From positions 2,976,001 to 3,040,000 of the forward strand of contig NZ_CP061378.1 in assembly GCF_015624485.1 (NCBI RefSeq): a DNA stretch of 64,000 bases, given 5' to 3'. Positions 8,695 through 15,897 of the stretch are shown here, one piece after another; position 1 is the first letter of the stretch, and each line of letters begins with the position of its first letter. This DNA comes from Bradyrhizobium genosp. L. Lineage in GTDB: Bacteria; Pseudomonadota; Alphaproteobacteria; Rhizobiales; Xanthobacteraceae. The notes below the pieces were generated by a model, which saw only the letters and a list, made by a program, of their open reading frames with translations, made no database searches and was not told where the DNA came from. The position numbers and the translations under genes are program-made.

Positions 8695-9495
8695 GTGCGC
8701 GTCTTCTGGCAGAGCTTCGTCGACCAGACCACGAGCGCGCCCTATATGGCGCGGCTCGCAGCTTACCTGAACGAGATCGCAGCGCCCGGCACCAGCGTTC
8801 ATGTCGAGGGCATCACGCCCGCCGATCGCGACTTCGGGCGGTTGAGCGAATTTCGTTGCGCGATCCAGGCCGTCGATAACGGGCTCGAAGCCGAGGGCTG
8901 CGGCTTCGACGCCTATGTCATGGGCCACTTCCAGGATCCGGGACTGTACGAATTGCGCTCGGCGCTGAGGATTCCCGTCATCGGAGTCGGCGAGGCGACG
9001 CTGCTCGCGGCATCGCAGCTTGGCCGCCGCTTCGGCCTCGTCACGATCGATTCTGCGTTCGAGGTTTGGCACTACGAGCAGGCCGAACGCTACGGTATCG
9101 GTAGTCGCGTGGTGCATGTCACCGGCATGGGCTGCCGTCCCGAGGATTTCAGCGCCGCATTCGCCGGCGATGCCGAGGCGAAAGCGCGCATGTTGCGCGA
9201 CTTCGCGGCGTGCGCGCAGCCGCTGCTCGATCGCGGCGCCGATGTCGTGATTCCCGCAGGCGTGTTGCCGGGTCTTTTGATCGCGAGTGAGCATGGCTTC
9301 AAGATCGGCCATGCGCCCGTGGTCAACTGCGCGGCGGTCGCGCTGAAGAGTGCCGAGATGTGGGTGCAGCTGCAGCGGCTCAACGGCACCGAGCCGAGCC
9401 GCGGGCCGAGCTTCGCGCTCGCCAACGAGCGCGCCCGCCAGGATTTTCGTGCGCTGGTGGCGCGCACGCAAAGCACCGAACCCAAGCTCCGTTGA
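8695..9495 (+). CDS. Asp/Glu/hydantoin racemase-superfamily protein
   Basis: This 266-residue protein has the family-typical start MRVFWQSFVDQ and the internal blocks GHFQDPGLYELR and VIPAGVLPGLL, which align with the two catalytic loops of Asp/Glu and hydantoin racemases. In active racemases each loop supplies a Cys; here the first is His and the second is absent, so a standard two-base Cys/Cys racemization is not expected. I chose the GTG at 8695 because AGGAT lies seven bases upstream and the resulting N-terminus matches the family; upstream GTGs at 8656 and 8677 are weaker. The next gene starts 2 bases after its stop. It may be an isomerase or decarboxylase-like member of the superfamily. 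Confidence 0.8.
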   Translation: MRVFWQSFVDQTTSAPYMARLAAYLNEIAAPGTSVHVEGITPADRDFGRLSEFRCAIQAVDNGLEAEGCGFDAYVMGHFQDPGLYELRSALRIPVIGVGEATLLAASQLGRRFGLVTIDSAFEVWHYEQAERYGIGSRVVHVTGMGCRPEDFSAAFAGDAEAKARMLRDFAACAQPLLDRGADVVIPAGVLPGLLIASEHGFKIGHAPVVNCAAVALKSAEMWVQLQRLNGTEPSRGPSFALANERARQDFRALVARTQSTEPKLR

Positions 9496-9497
9496 GG

Positions 9498-10697
9498 ATG
9501 CAGGAACCCGGCCGTCAGATGCAGAACTCGATCCGCACACCTTATGACCGGGTGGTGATGGCCGTTCCCGTAACGATCCCCTATGTGCGCTACTCGATCG
9601 AGAGCGCGCAATGGTGGATCGGCCGCGCCCTGAAGTCGCTGGTTGATGGCGCCGGCATCGCGCCGCGCGATATCGACGGCTTCTGCGTGTCGAGCTTCAC
9701 GGCCGGGCTCGACAGCGGGATCGGTCTCACCCAGCATTTCGGCCTGTGCGTGCGCTGGATCGACACCATCCCGCTTGGCGGCGCCAGCGCGATTGCCGCG
9801 CTGCGCCGGGCCGCGCGGGCGGTGCAGGCCGGTGACGCCCGCATCGTGGCCTGCGTCGCCGGTGACACCAACCACGTCGATTCGTTCCGCGCCACGCTGG
9901 AGAATTTCTCGCGCTTCAACCAGGACGCCGTCTATCCCTATGGCGCCGGTGGCGCCAATGCGAGCTTTGCGCTGATCGCGCGCAACTACATGCGGAGCTT
10001 CGGCGCGACGCGCGAAGACTTCGGCAAGATCGCGGTGGCCCAGCGCGCCAATGCGCGGCGCAATCCCAACGCGCTGATGAAGGCGCCGCTGTCCATCGAG
10101 CAATACATGGCGGCGCGGCCGATTGCCGATCCGATCCATCTGTTTGACTGCGTGATGCCCTGCGCCGGCGCGGAGGCGTTCCTGGTGATGGCCGAGGATG
10201 TCGCGGCGTCGCTCGATCTGCAGGCGGTGAAAATCCTCGCCACGATCGAGCGCCACAACGCGTTCGGCGACGATCCCGTCCAGGTGCGCGGCGGCTGGGC
10301 GATGGATGTCGACGAGCTCTACGCGATGGCCGGCGTCAAGCCCGACGATCTCGATTTCGTCGAGACCTATGACGATTATCCCGTGATCTCGATGATGCAG
10401 TTCGAGGACCTCGGCTTCTGCCGCAAGGGCGAGGGCCCGGACTTCGTGCGGCAGCATGACCTGACGATCGACGGTTCGTTTCCGCACAACACCTCCGGCG
10501 GCCAGTTGTCGGTCGGGCAGGCCGGCGCCGGCGGCGCCTATCTCGGGGTGACCGAGGCGATGCGCCAGGTGCTCGGCATCGCCGGTCCGACCCAGGTCAA
10601 GGACGCGCGCATCGGCCTGGCGTCGGGCTTTGGCATGATCAACTATGATCGTGGCCTCGCCTCGGGCGCGGCGATCCTCGCGGGACCAGGCGCATGA
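9498..10697 (+). CDS. SCP2-type thiolase-fold protein (non-condensing type)
   Basis: The protein has about 399 residues and the thiolase fold of the SCP2/lipid-transfer branch, including DGFCVSSF, GDARIVACVAGDT, DFVETYDDYPV and the C-terminal block HNTSGGQLSVGQAGAGGAY. The loop that normally presents the nucleophilic Cys reads IPLGGASA, without Cys, as in many members that partner with DUF35 proteins and act in CoA-ester aldol or retro-aldol chemistry. The following gene begins with exactly such a DUF35 domain and overlaps this stop codon by ATGA. The ATG at 9498 follows the previous stop by two bases; an ATG at 9519 is also possible. A role in side-chain shortening of an acyl-CoA is inferred from the family and the two acyl-CoA ligases nearby. 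Confidence 0.85.
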   Translation: MQEPGRQMQNSIRTPYDRVVMAVPVTIPYVRYSIESAQWWIGRALKSLVDGAGIAPRDIDGFCVSSFTAGLDSGIGLTQHFGLCVRWIDTIPLGGASAIAALRRAARAVQAGDARIVACVAGDTNHVDSFRATLENFSRFNQDAVYPYGAGGANASFALIARNYMRSFGATREDFGKIAVAQRANARRNPNALMKAPLSIEQYMAARPIADPIHLFDCVMPCAGAEAFLVMAEDVAASLDLQAVKILATIERHNAFGDDPVQVRGGWAMDVDELYAMAGVKPDDLDFVETYDDYPVISMMQFEDLGFCRKGEGPDFVRQHDLTIDGSFPHNTSGGQLSVGQAGAGGAYLGVTEAMRQVLGIAGPTQVKDARIGLASGFGMINYDRGLASGAAILAGPGA

Positions 10698-11935
10698 CCG
10701 AGCCGATCGCAAAACCGCGCCGCAAGAACCCGCTGACCCGGACCCGGCTGCCGACGTCGCCGCCGCGTCCGCGCAGCCGCACGTCGCTTGGTCTGACGCG
10801 CGCGGCTGCCGAAGGCCGCTTCATGCTGCAGCGTTGCGGCGCCTGCGGCGCCTTCTGCTATCCGGCGCGCGATGCATGCCCGTCCTGCCTGTCCGCCGAT
10901 CTCGCTTTCACGGATGCGCCGCGGCGCGGCACGCTGCTGAGCGAGACCACGCTGCACGTCCCGGCGGACGTGCATTTTCGCGAGCGCGCGCCATGGCGCG
11001 TCGGCCTGGTCGCGATGGATTGCGGACCGCGGCTGGTGACGCATTTGCATGCGGATTGCGAAGAGGGCCGGCCGGTCACGATGTCGTTTCAGCTCGACAA
11101 GAGCGGGCAGGCCGTGGCCTTCGCACGTCCCGAACGGGAGACCCCTGGCATGACCGACGACAGGCAGTGGCGGGAGATGACCGCCGATCCGAAATTCCGC
11201 CGCGTTCTGGTGACCAACGGACGAAGCATCGTCGGCCAGGAAGTGGTGGGGGCGCTGAGGGCGGCCGGCGCATCGATCGTGTTCGTCGGCGTCGCCGAGC
11301 CGTGGAAGCCGTTCCGCGGCGAGGAGGCGTTGCGCGCGCTCGACGGCGTCGAGATCGTGCCGCTCGATGTCGGCGACGAGAAATCGGCCAAGGACCTTGC
11401 CGCCGATATCGGCGGCAAGGTCGATATCCTCGTCAACACGTCAGAGCACATTCGCGCCGGCGGGCTGCTCGATCGGCCTGGCACCAGCGTCGTGCGTGAC
11501 GAGATCGATCAGAGCTATCTCGGCTTCGTGCACTTGGCGCAGGCGTTCGGACCGGCGATGCGGATGCGCGGCGCCGACGGCGTCAACAGCGCCGCCGCCT
11601 GGGTCAACATCCTGTCGGTCTATGCGCTGGCGAACTGGCCGGCCTTCGGCGCTTATTCGGCCTCGCAGGCCGCAGCTCTCTCGCTGTCGCACAGTCTGCG
11701 CGCGGAGTTGCGGCCGGGCGGCGTCAAGGTGGTGAACCTGTTCACCGGTCCGCTCGACACCGAGTGGTTCCAGACCGTGCCGCCACCGAAGGTCGCGCCA
11801 CGCGTGGTCGCGAACGCCATCGTGTCGGCGCTCAAGCGCGGGCTCGAGGACGTCTTCGTCGGCGATGTCGCCGAGGAGATCCGTCAGCGCCTGGCCGCCA
11901 ATCCCAAGGCGGTCGAACGAGAGCTAGGGGCATAG
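10694..11935 (+). CDS. DUF35 zinc-ribbon/OB-fold protein fused to a short-chain dehydrogenase
   Basis: The first ~145 residues form a DUF35 (ChsH2-like) unit: a zinc ribbon with C48, C51, C62 and C65, then an OB-fold (LLSETTLHVPADV). From about residue 168 a Rossmann SDR domain follows. The glycine motif is degenerate (VTNGRSIVGQEVV), there is a Ser region NILSVYA, and the catalytic YxxxK reads Y321-S-A-S-Q325, with Gln replacing the essential Lys. The 413-residue fusion overlaps the thiolase gene by ATGA, so thiolase and DUF35 unit are probably made as partners. The SDR half may bind nucleotide or protein without normal redox activity. Separate DUF35 and SDR genes next to thiolases are common; the fused form is less usual. 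Confidence 0.87.
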   Translation: MTEPIAKPRRKNPLTRTRLPTSPPRPRSRTSLGLTRAAAEGRFMLQRCGACGAFCYPARDACPSCLSADLAFTDAPRRGTLLSETTLHVPADVHFRERAPWRVGLVAMDCGPRLVTHLHADCEEGRPVTMSFQLDKSGQAVAFARPERETPGMTDDRQWREMTADPKFRRVLVTNGRSIVGQEVVGALRAAGASIVFVGVAEPWKPFRGEEALRALDGVEIVPLDVGDEKSAKDLAADIGGKVDILVNTSEHIRAGGLLDRPGTSVVRDEIDQSYLGFVHLAQAFGPAMRMRGADGVNSAAAWVNILSVYALANWPAFGAYSASQAAALSLSHSLRAELRPGGVKVVNLFTGPLDTEWFQTVPPPKVAPRVVANAIVSALKRGLEDVFVGDVAEEIRQRLAANPKAVERELGA

Positions 11936-11965
11936 CCGAATCGAGAAAGAGCGGGAGAAAGCGCA

Positions 11966-12754
11966 ATGGACAGCAACAGTCTCATGCAATTTGCCGGCGC
12001 GGTCGCATCGGGCGCGGTGCGTGTCGTCGACCTGACCTTCACGCTCAGTCCGGACTTTCCCGTCATCGTGCTGCCGCCCGAGTTCGGCCAGGCAGCTCCG
12101 GTGCGGATCCAGAAGATATCGCAATACGATGCCGCCGGCCCCGCCTGGTACTGGAACAATTTGACCTTCGGCGAGCACACCGGCACGCATTTCGATGCGC
12201 CGATCCACTGGTTCACCGGCAAGGACCTGCCGAACAATTCGGTCGACACGTTGCCGGTGCGCGACATGATCGCACCGGCCTGCGTGATCGATTGCTCGAC
12301 GGAGGCCGCAAAGGATTCCGACTTCCTGCTGACGATTCCGGTCGTCGAGGCCTGGGAAAAGACGCACGGACGAATTCCGCCGCGGCACTGGGTCTTGCTG
12401 CGCACCGACTGGTCGAAGAAGGGCTGGCGCGACTACGCCAATCTGAAGGACGACGGCGCGCATACGCCGGGGCCGGGGCCCGAGGTGATGCGGTGGCTGG
12501 TCGATGAGCGCGGCATCATCGGGCTCGGCACCGAGACGATCGGCACTGATGCGGGGCAGGCGGGGCATCTCGATCCACCCTATCCGGCGCATCATTTCCT
12601 GCACGGCGGCGGGCGCTACGGCCTGCAATGCCTGTGCAATCTCGACCAGCTGCCGCCGACCGGCGCGGTGATCTTCGCCGCGCCGCTGAAAATCCAGAAC
12701 GGCTCGGGCAGCCCGCTGCGCGTGCTTGCGCTGGCGCCGGCAGGGCAGGGTTAG
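11966..12754 (+). CDS. Cyclase-family metal-dependent hydrolase (kynurenine formamidase-like)
   Basis: This 262-residue protein belongs to the cyclase/KynB-like family. The metal-binding signature HTGTHFDAPIHW lies at about residues 72-83, followed by GLGTETIGTDAG and a C-terminal HHFLHGGGRYGLQ block with further His ligands. A GGGAG ribosome site precedes the ATG. Relatives hydrolyse amides such as N-formylkynurenine, isatin or cyclic imides, in the cytoplasm, with Zn or Mn. It follows the DUF35-SDR gene by 30 bases and precedes a binding-protein gene by 28 bases, so it belongs to the same operon. Kynurenine formamidase itself is unlikely because no tryptophan pathway gene is nearby. Confidence 0.87.
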   Translation: MDSNSLMQFAGAVASGAVRVVDLTFTLSPDFPVIVLPPEFGQAAPVRIQKISQYDAAGPAWYWNNLTFGEHTGTHFDAPIHWFTGKDLPNNSVDTLPVRDMIAPACVIDCSTEAAKDSDFLLTIPVVEAWEKTHGRIPPRHWVLLRTDWSKKGWRDYANLKDDGAHTPGPGPEVMRWLVDERGIIGLGTETIGTDAGQAGHLDPPYPAHHFLHGGGRYGLQCLCNLDQLPPTGAVIFAAPLKIQNGSGSPLRVLALAPAGQG

Positions 12755-12782
12755 CGCCGTTGCGTCCACATCGAGCGAGTTC

Positions 12783-13940
12783 ATGAACAAGAAAAAGACT
12801 TTGTTGGTCGGCGCCGCGCTGCTGCTCGCCGTCGTGGCACCGGCACACGCTGAAATCCTCGTTGGATTCGTGACCGGCTTGAGCGGTCCGGTGTCCTCGA
12901 TCGGCGTGCCGAACGCCAAGGGACTGGCGGCGGGCCAGGCCTATATCGGAGATGTCGATGGCGAAAAGGTCCGCGTCATCCAGCTCGACGACGGCTCCGA
13001 CCCTGCGGCATCGACGCGCAACGCGCGCAAGCTGGTCGAGCAGGAGAAGGTCGACTTCCTGATCGGAACGTCGGGCGCGCCGCAGACGCTGGCCATGGCC
13101 ACGGTCGCGGTCGAGATGAAGGTGCCGATGGTGGCGATCTCGCCGATCGCGCAGGTCGCGGCAGGCGAGGGTGGGCCTTGGGTGGTGCAGACGCCGCAGC
13201 CGACATCGCTGCTGGTGCAAGGCATCGTCGACCACATGAAGGGCCGCGGCGTGAAGACCGTGGCGTTCATCGGCTTCTCCGATGCCTTCGGCGATCTCAT
13301 GTATAACTCGCTGGTGCAAGGCGCCGAGAAGACCGGGATCAAGGTGGTCGCCAATGAACGCTATGCGCGTTCCGACAATTCGGTGACGGCGCAGGTGCTG
13401 CGCGCGATGTCCTCACACCCCGATGCGATCATGTTGGGCGGCACCGGTACGCCCGGCGCGCTACCCGTGATCGCGCTGTCCGAGCGCGGCTACAAGGGGC
13501 CGCTCTACGGCAATCACGGCATGATCAGCGCCGATTTCCTGCGGCTCGCCGGCAAGTCGGCGGAGGGCATCATCTGCCCGACCGGACCGGTGACGGCGGC
13601 CGAGCAGCTTCCCGAGAGCAATCCGATCCGCAAGGTCGCACTGGCGTTCCGCGCAGCCTATGAAAAGGCCAATGGCGAGCCGCCGGCCGATGCGTTCTCG
13701 CCCTATGCGTTCGATGGCTGGCTGGTGTTCATCGATGCGGCGAGGCGCGCCAAGGCGACCGGTGCGGCGCCGGGCACGCCGGCGTTCCGCAACGCGCTGC
13801 GCGAGGCGTTGTTCACGACCAAGGACGTGATCGGCACCCACGGCATCTACACCTACACGCCGGCCGATCGCTACGGCGTCGACGAGCGCGCGCGGATTCT
13901 GGTGCAGATCGAGAACGGCAAGTACAAGCTATTGCCATAG
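12783..13940 (+). CDS. ABC transporter substrate-binding protein, Liv/HAAT family (second receptor)
   Basis: The mature protein starts EILVGFVTGLSGP after a signal peptide ending APAHA at about residue 23; the full chain has 385 residues. It is closely related along its length to the binding protein at 6254-7402 (shared IQLDDGSDP, ARKLVEQEKVDFLIG and YGVDERA blocks). It has no permease or ATPase genes of its own, so it most likely delivers to the livH/livMG/livF unit of the divergent operon. I chose the ATG at 12783 because it places the signal peptide at the N-terminus. It ends the operon that starts with the racemase-like gene. Confidence 0.9.
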   Translation: MNKKKTLLVGAALLLAVVAPAHAEILVGFVTGLSGPVSSIGVPNAKGLAAGQAYIGDVDGEKVRVIQLDDGSDPAASTRNARKLVEQEKVDFLIGTSGAPQTLAMATVAVEMKVPMVAISPIAQVAAGEGGPWVVQTPQPTSLLVQGIVDHMKGRGVKTVAFIGFSDAFGDLMYNSLVQGAEKTGIKVVANERYARSDNSVTAQVLRAMSSHPDAIMLGGTGTPGALPVIALSERGYKGPLYGNHGMISADFLRLAGKSAEGIICPTGPVTAAEQLPESNPIRKVALAFRAAYEKANGEPPADAFSPYAFDGWLVFIDAARRAKATGAAPGTPAFRNALREALFTTKDVIGTHGIYTYTPADRYGVDERARILVQIENGKYKLLP

Positions 13941-13987
13941 CGCACGACAGGTTTTGGGCGAGTCGCATCGCCGAGGCTTCAGTTTTA

Positions 13988-14104
13988 CCTCTCCCCTCCG
14001 GGGAGAGGTCGGCGCGCAGCGCCGGGTGAGGGCTCTTGCTCTCTCGATAGACCGTAACCCTCACCCGATTTGCTGCGCAAATCGACCTCTCCCAAGGGAG
14101 AGGT
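13988..14104. repeat. Pair of inverted REP-like elements (BIME-type)
   Basis: Two related ~46-base units face each other: 13988-14032 and 14058-14104. Each contains an inner hairpin (CTCTCC...GGAGAG), a second GC or ATTTG palindrome (GATTTGCTGCGCAAATC in unit 2), and the shared end CCCTCACCCG in opposite orientation. Units ending CCCTCACCC...CCTCTCCC are a common intergenic repeat in bradyrhizobial genomes as I recall them. It sits between two convergent genes, where its hairpins could also stop transcription from both sides. Confidence 0.7.
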
Positions 14105-14145
14105 GAACCGTCGTCGCGGTTCCAGCCGAACCCGATCTTTCCCAC

Positions 14146-15768
14146 TCAGGCGTGGCGCAGCTTGGCTTTCAGCGCGCGCATGTCGATCGCGGTGTTGGCG
14201 GCAACCGCTGCGGCCGCCAGCGTCTTGATTTCGCCGCGGGCGAGCTTGCGCGTCGATGACAATGGCAGCTCGCCGACGATCGCGACATAGCCCGGCACCT
14301 TGTGATAGGCGAGACGCTCGGCGCAGGCCCTGACGATCGATGTCGCGAGCGCATCGGCGTCGTCGACATCAGCATTCGATACGATGAAGGCGAAAACTTC
14401 CTCGCCCCTGATATCGTCTGGAACGGGCGTGACCGCGCAACTGCCGATGCGCGTGTCCATGTAAAGCGCGCTTTCGACCTCGAGCACGCCGATGTTCTCG
14501 CCGCTGCGCCGCACGATGGTCTTCTTGCGGTCGAAGAAATACATCAGGCCGTCCGGATCGGCGAACACCAGGTCTCCGGTGTGGAACCAGCCGTCCTGCC
14601 AGGCGGCCTCGGTGGCCGCTTCATCCTTCAGGTAGCCGCTGAAGAAGCCGGCGCGCGGCGCGTCGCCTTTGGCGCGGACCAGGAGCTCGCCGGGTCTGCC
14701 GAGTGCCACATCGGCGCCCTGATCGTCGACGAGGCGATACTCCATCCCCTCGGACGGTCGGCCGACGCAGCGCGCGCCGAAGCCGGCCGGCTCTTTCGCG
14801 GTGGTCGTTGCTGCGGCCCCTCCGGTCTCGGTCATCGCCCAGGCTTCGACGATCGGGATGCGGTAGCGCTCCTCGAAAGTGGCGCGGTGGCGGACATCGA
14901 CACCGGGTGCAAAGGCAAAGCGCACGCGATGCTGGCGTTCGACCTCGGTCGCCGGCAGTTGCAGCAGGATGGCCGGGATGACGCCGAGACAATGCACGAC
15001 GGTTGCGCCGCTGTCGGCGACGCACTGCCACCAGCGGTTGGCGTGAAAACGGTCGAGCGGCACCACGGCGCCGCCGAGCACCATCATGCCGACCGCGCTG
15101 CAGCCCAGCGCGTTCATGTGGAACATCGGCAGCGGCGTCAGATTGATTTCGCGATCCGCCTGCAGCGTGGCGACGCCGCCTTGTGCGAGATACCAGTCGG
15201 CGACTTGCAGGAAATAGCGGTTCGAGAGCATGCAGCCCTTCGGCTTGCCGGTGCTGCCTGACGTGAACAGCAGCGCGCATTCGCCGTCGAAGTCGGGATC
15301 CTGGGTCGTGACCACGCTCGCGCATGAGGGAATGCGACCGTCGGTATCGATCAGCCTCGCGCGCCCGAGCGTCGCATCCCTGGTCACGTTGATACGATCC
15401 GGCGTCGCCACCAGCAGGTCGGCTTCCGACAGTTCGAGCTGGAACGACAGCTCGTCCGGCCGGACGTCCGGGTTGATCGGCACGATCGACACCCCGAGCG
15501 CGTTGAGCGCCAGCCAATGCAGGAAGAACACCGGGCGGTTTTCCAGCAGCAGGGCCACCCGCGCGCCGCGGCCATAGCCGGCCGCCGCGTATTCCGCACG
15601 AAGGCGATCGACCTCCGTCTCGAACGCCCCATATGCGATTTCGAATCCGTCGGGCGCGTAACTCAGTTTTGCGCTTGCCGGCGCAAGCAGGAACGGGGCG
15701 TCCGGACGCCGTGCGGCCGCCGCCATGAAGGCATCGGAGGGCGATCGATAGGGAAACTCACGGCGCAT
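14146..15768 (-). CDS. Acyl-CoA ligase (AMP-forming, ANL superfamily)
   Basis: The 540-residue chain has the ANL P-loop motif LLFTSGSTGKPKG, the A5 motif EAWAMTETGG, the A7 motif WFHTGDLVFADPDG, the hinge DRKKTIVRRSGENI and a C-terminal lid ending with the A10 region STRKLARGEIKT, where the catalytic Lys is expected. It activates a carboxylic acid to an acyl-AMP and then an acyl-CoA. Its closest style is the CaiC/fatty-acyl ligase group; the exact acid is unknown. It is divergent from a second ligase gene at 15898, with an operator-like near-palindrome between them. It would feed CoA esters to the thiolase/DUF35 operon. Confidence 0.88.
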   Translation of the reverse strand: MRREFPYRSPSDAFMAAAARRPDAPFLLAPASAKLSYAPDGFEIAYGAFETEVDRLRAEYAAAGYGRGARVALLLENRPVFFLHWLALNALGVSIVPINPDVRPDELSFQLELSEADLLVATPDRINVTRDATLGRARLIDTDGRIPSCASVVTTQDPDFDGECALLFTSGSTGKPKGCMLSNRYFLQVADWYLAQGGVATLQADREINLTPLPMFHMNALGCSAVGMMVLGGAVVPLDRFHANRWWQCVADSGATVVHCLGVIPAILLQLPATEVERQHRVRFAFAPGVDVRHRATFEERYRIPIVEAWAMTETGGAAATTTAKEPAGFGARCVGRPSEGMEYRLVDDQGADVALGRPGELLVRAKGDAPRAGFFSGYLKDEAATEAAWQDGWFHTGDLVFADPDGLMYFFDRKKTIVRRSGENIGVLEVESALYMDTRIGSCAVTPVPDDIRGEEVFAFIVSNADVDDADALATSIVRACAERLAYHKVPGYVAIVGELPLSSTRKLARGEIKTLAAAAVAANTAIDMRALKAKLRHA

Positions 15769-15860
15769 TGCGGGCAGTGCTCCTGTTGATGCCTCCGGCC
15801 CTTCACCGGATCGCGGCCGGAACCCGCACGCAGCCCTTGCCGCAGCGGTGGCTTTGGTGA

Positions 15861-15880
15861 ATACTTTAAGTCTAAACTAT
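15861..15880. promoter_or_regulatory. Candidate MarR-like operator, copy 2
   Basis: The 20-base segment ATACTTTAAGTCTAAACTAT is an imperfect palindrome of the form ATA-N-TTTA-N4-TAAA-N-TAT with 14 symmetric positions. It lies between the divergent acyl-CoA ligase genes and shares the TTTA...TAAAGTAT half with the site at 8447-8467. A shared regulator for the whole island is inferred. Confidence 0.45.
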
Positions 15881-15897
15881 CTCGCTGACCAGCCGTG

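Noticed and set aside
9090-10712. 540-codon minus-strand frame opposite the thiolase gene
   Set aside because: Antiphase to a gene with clear family blocks and operon overlap; no start signal.
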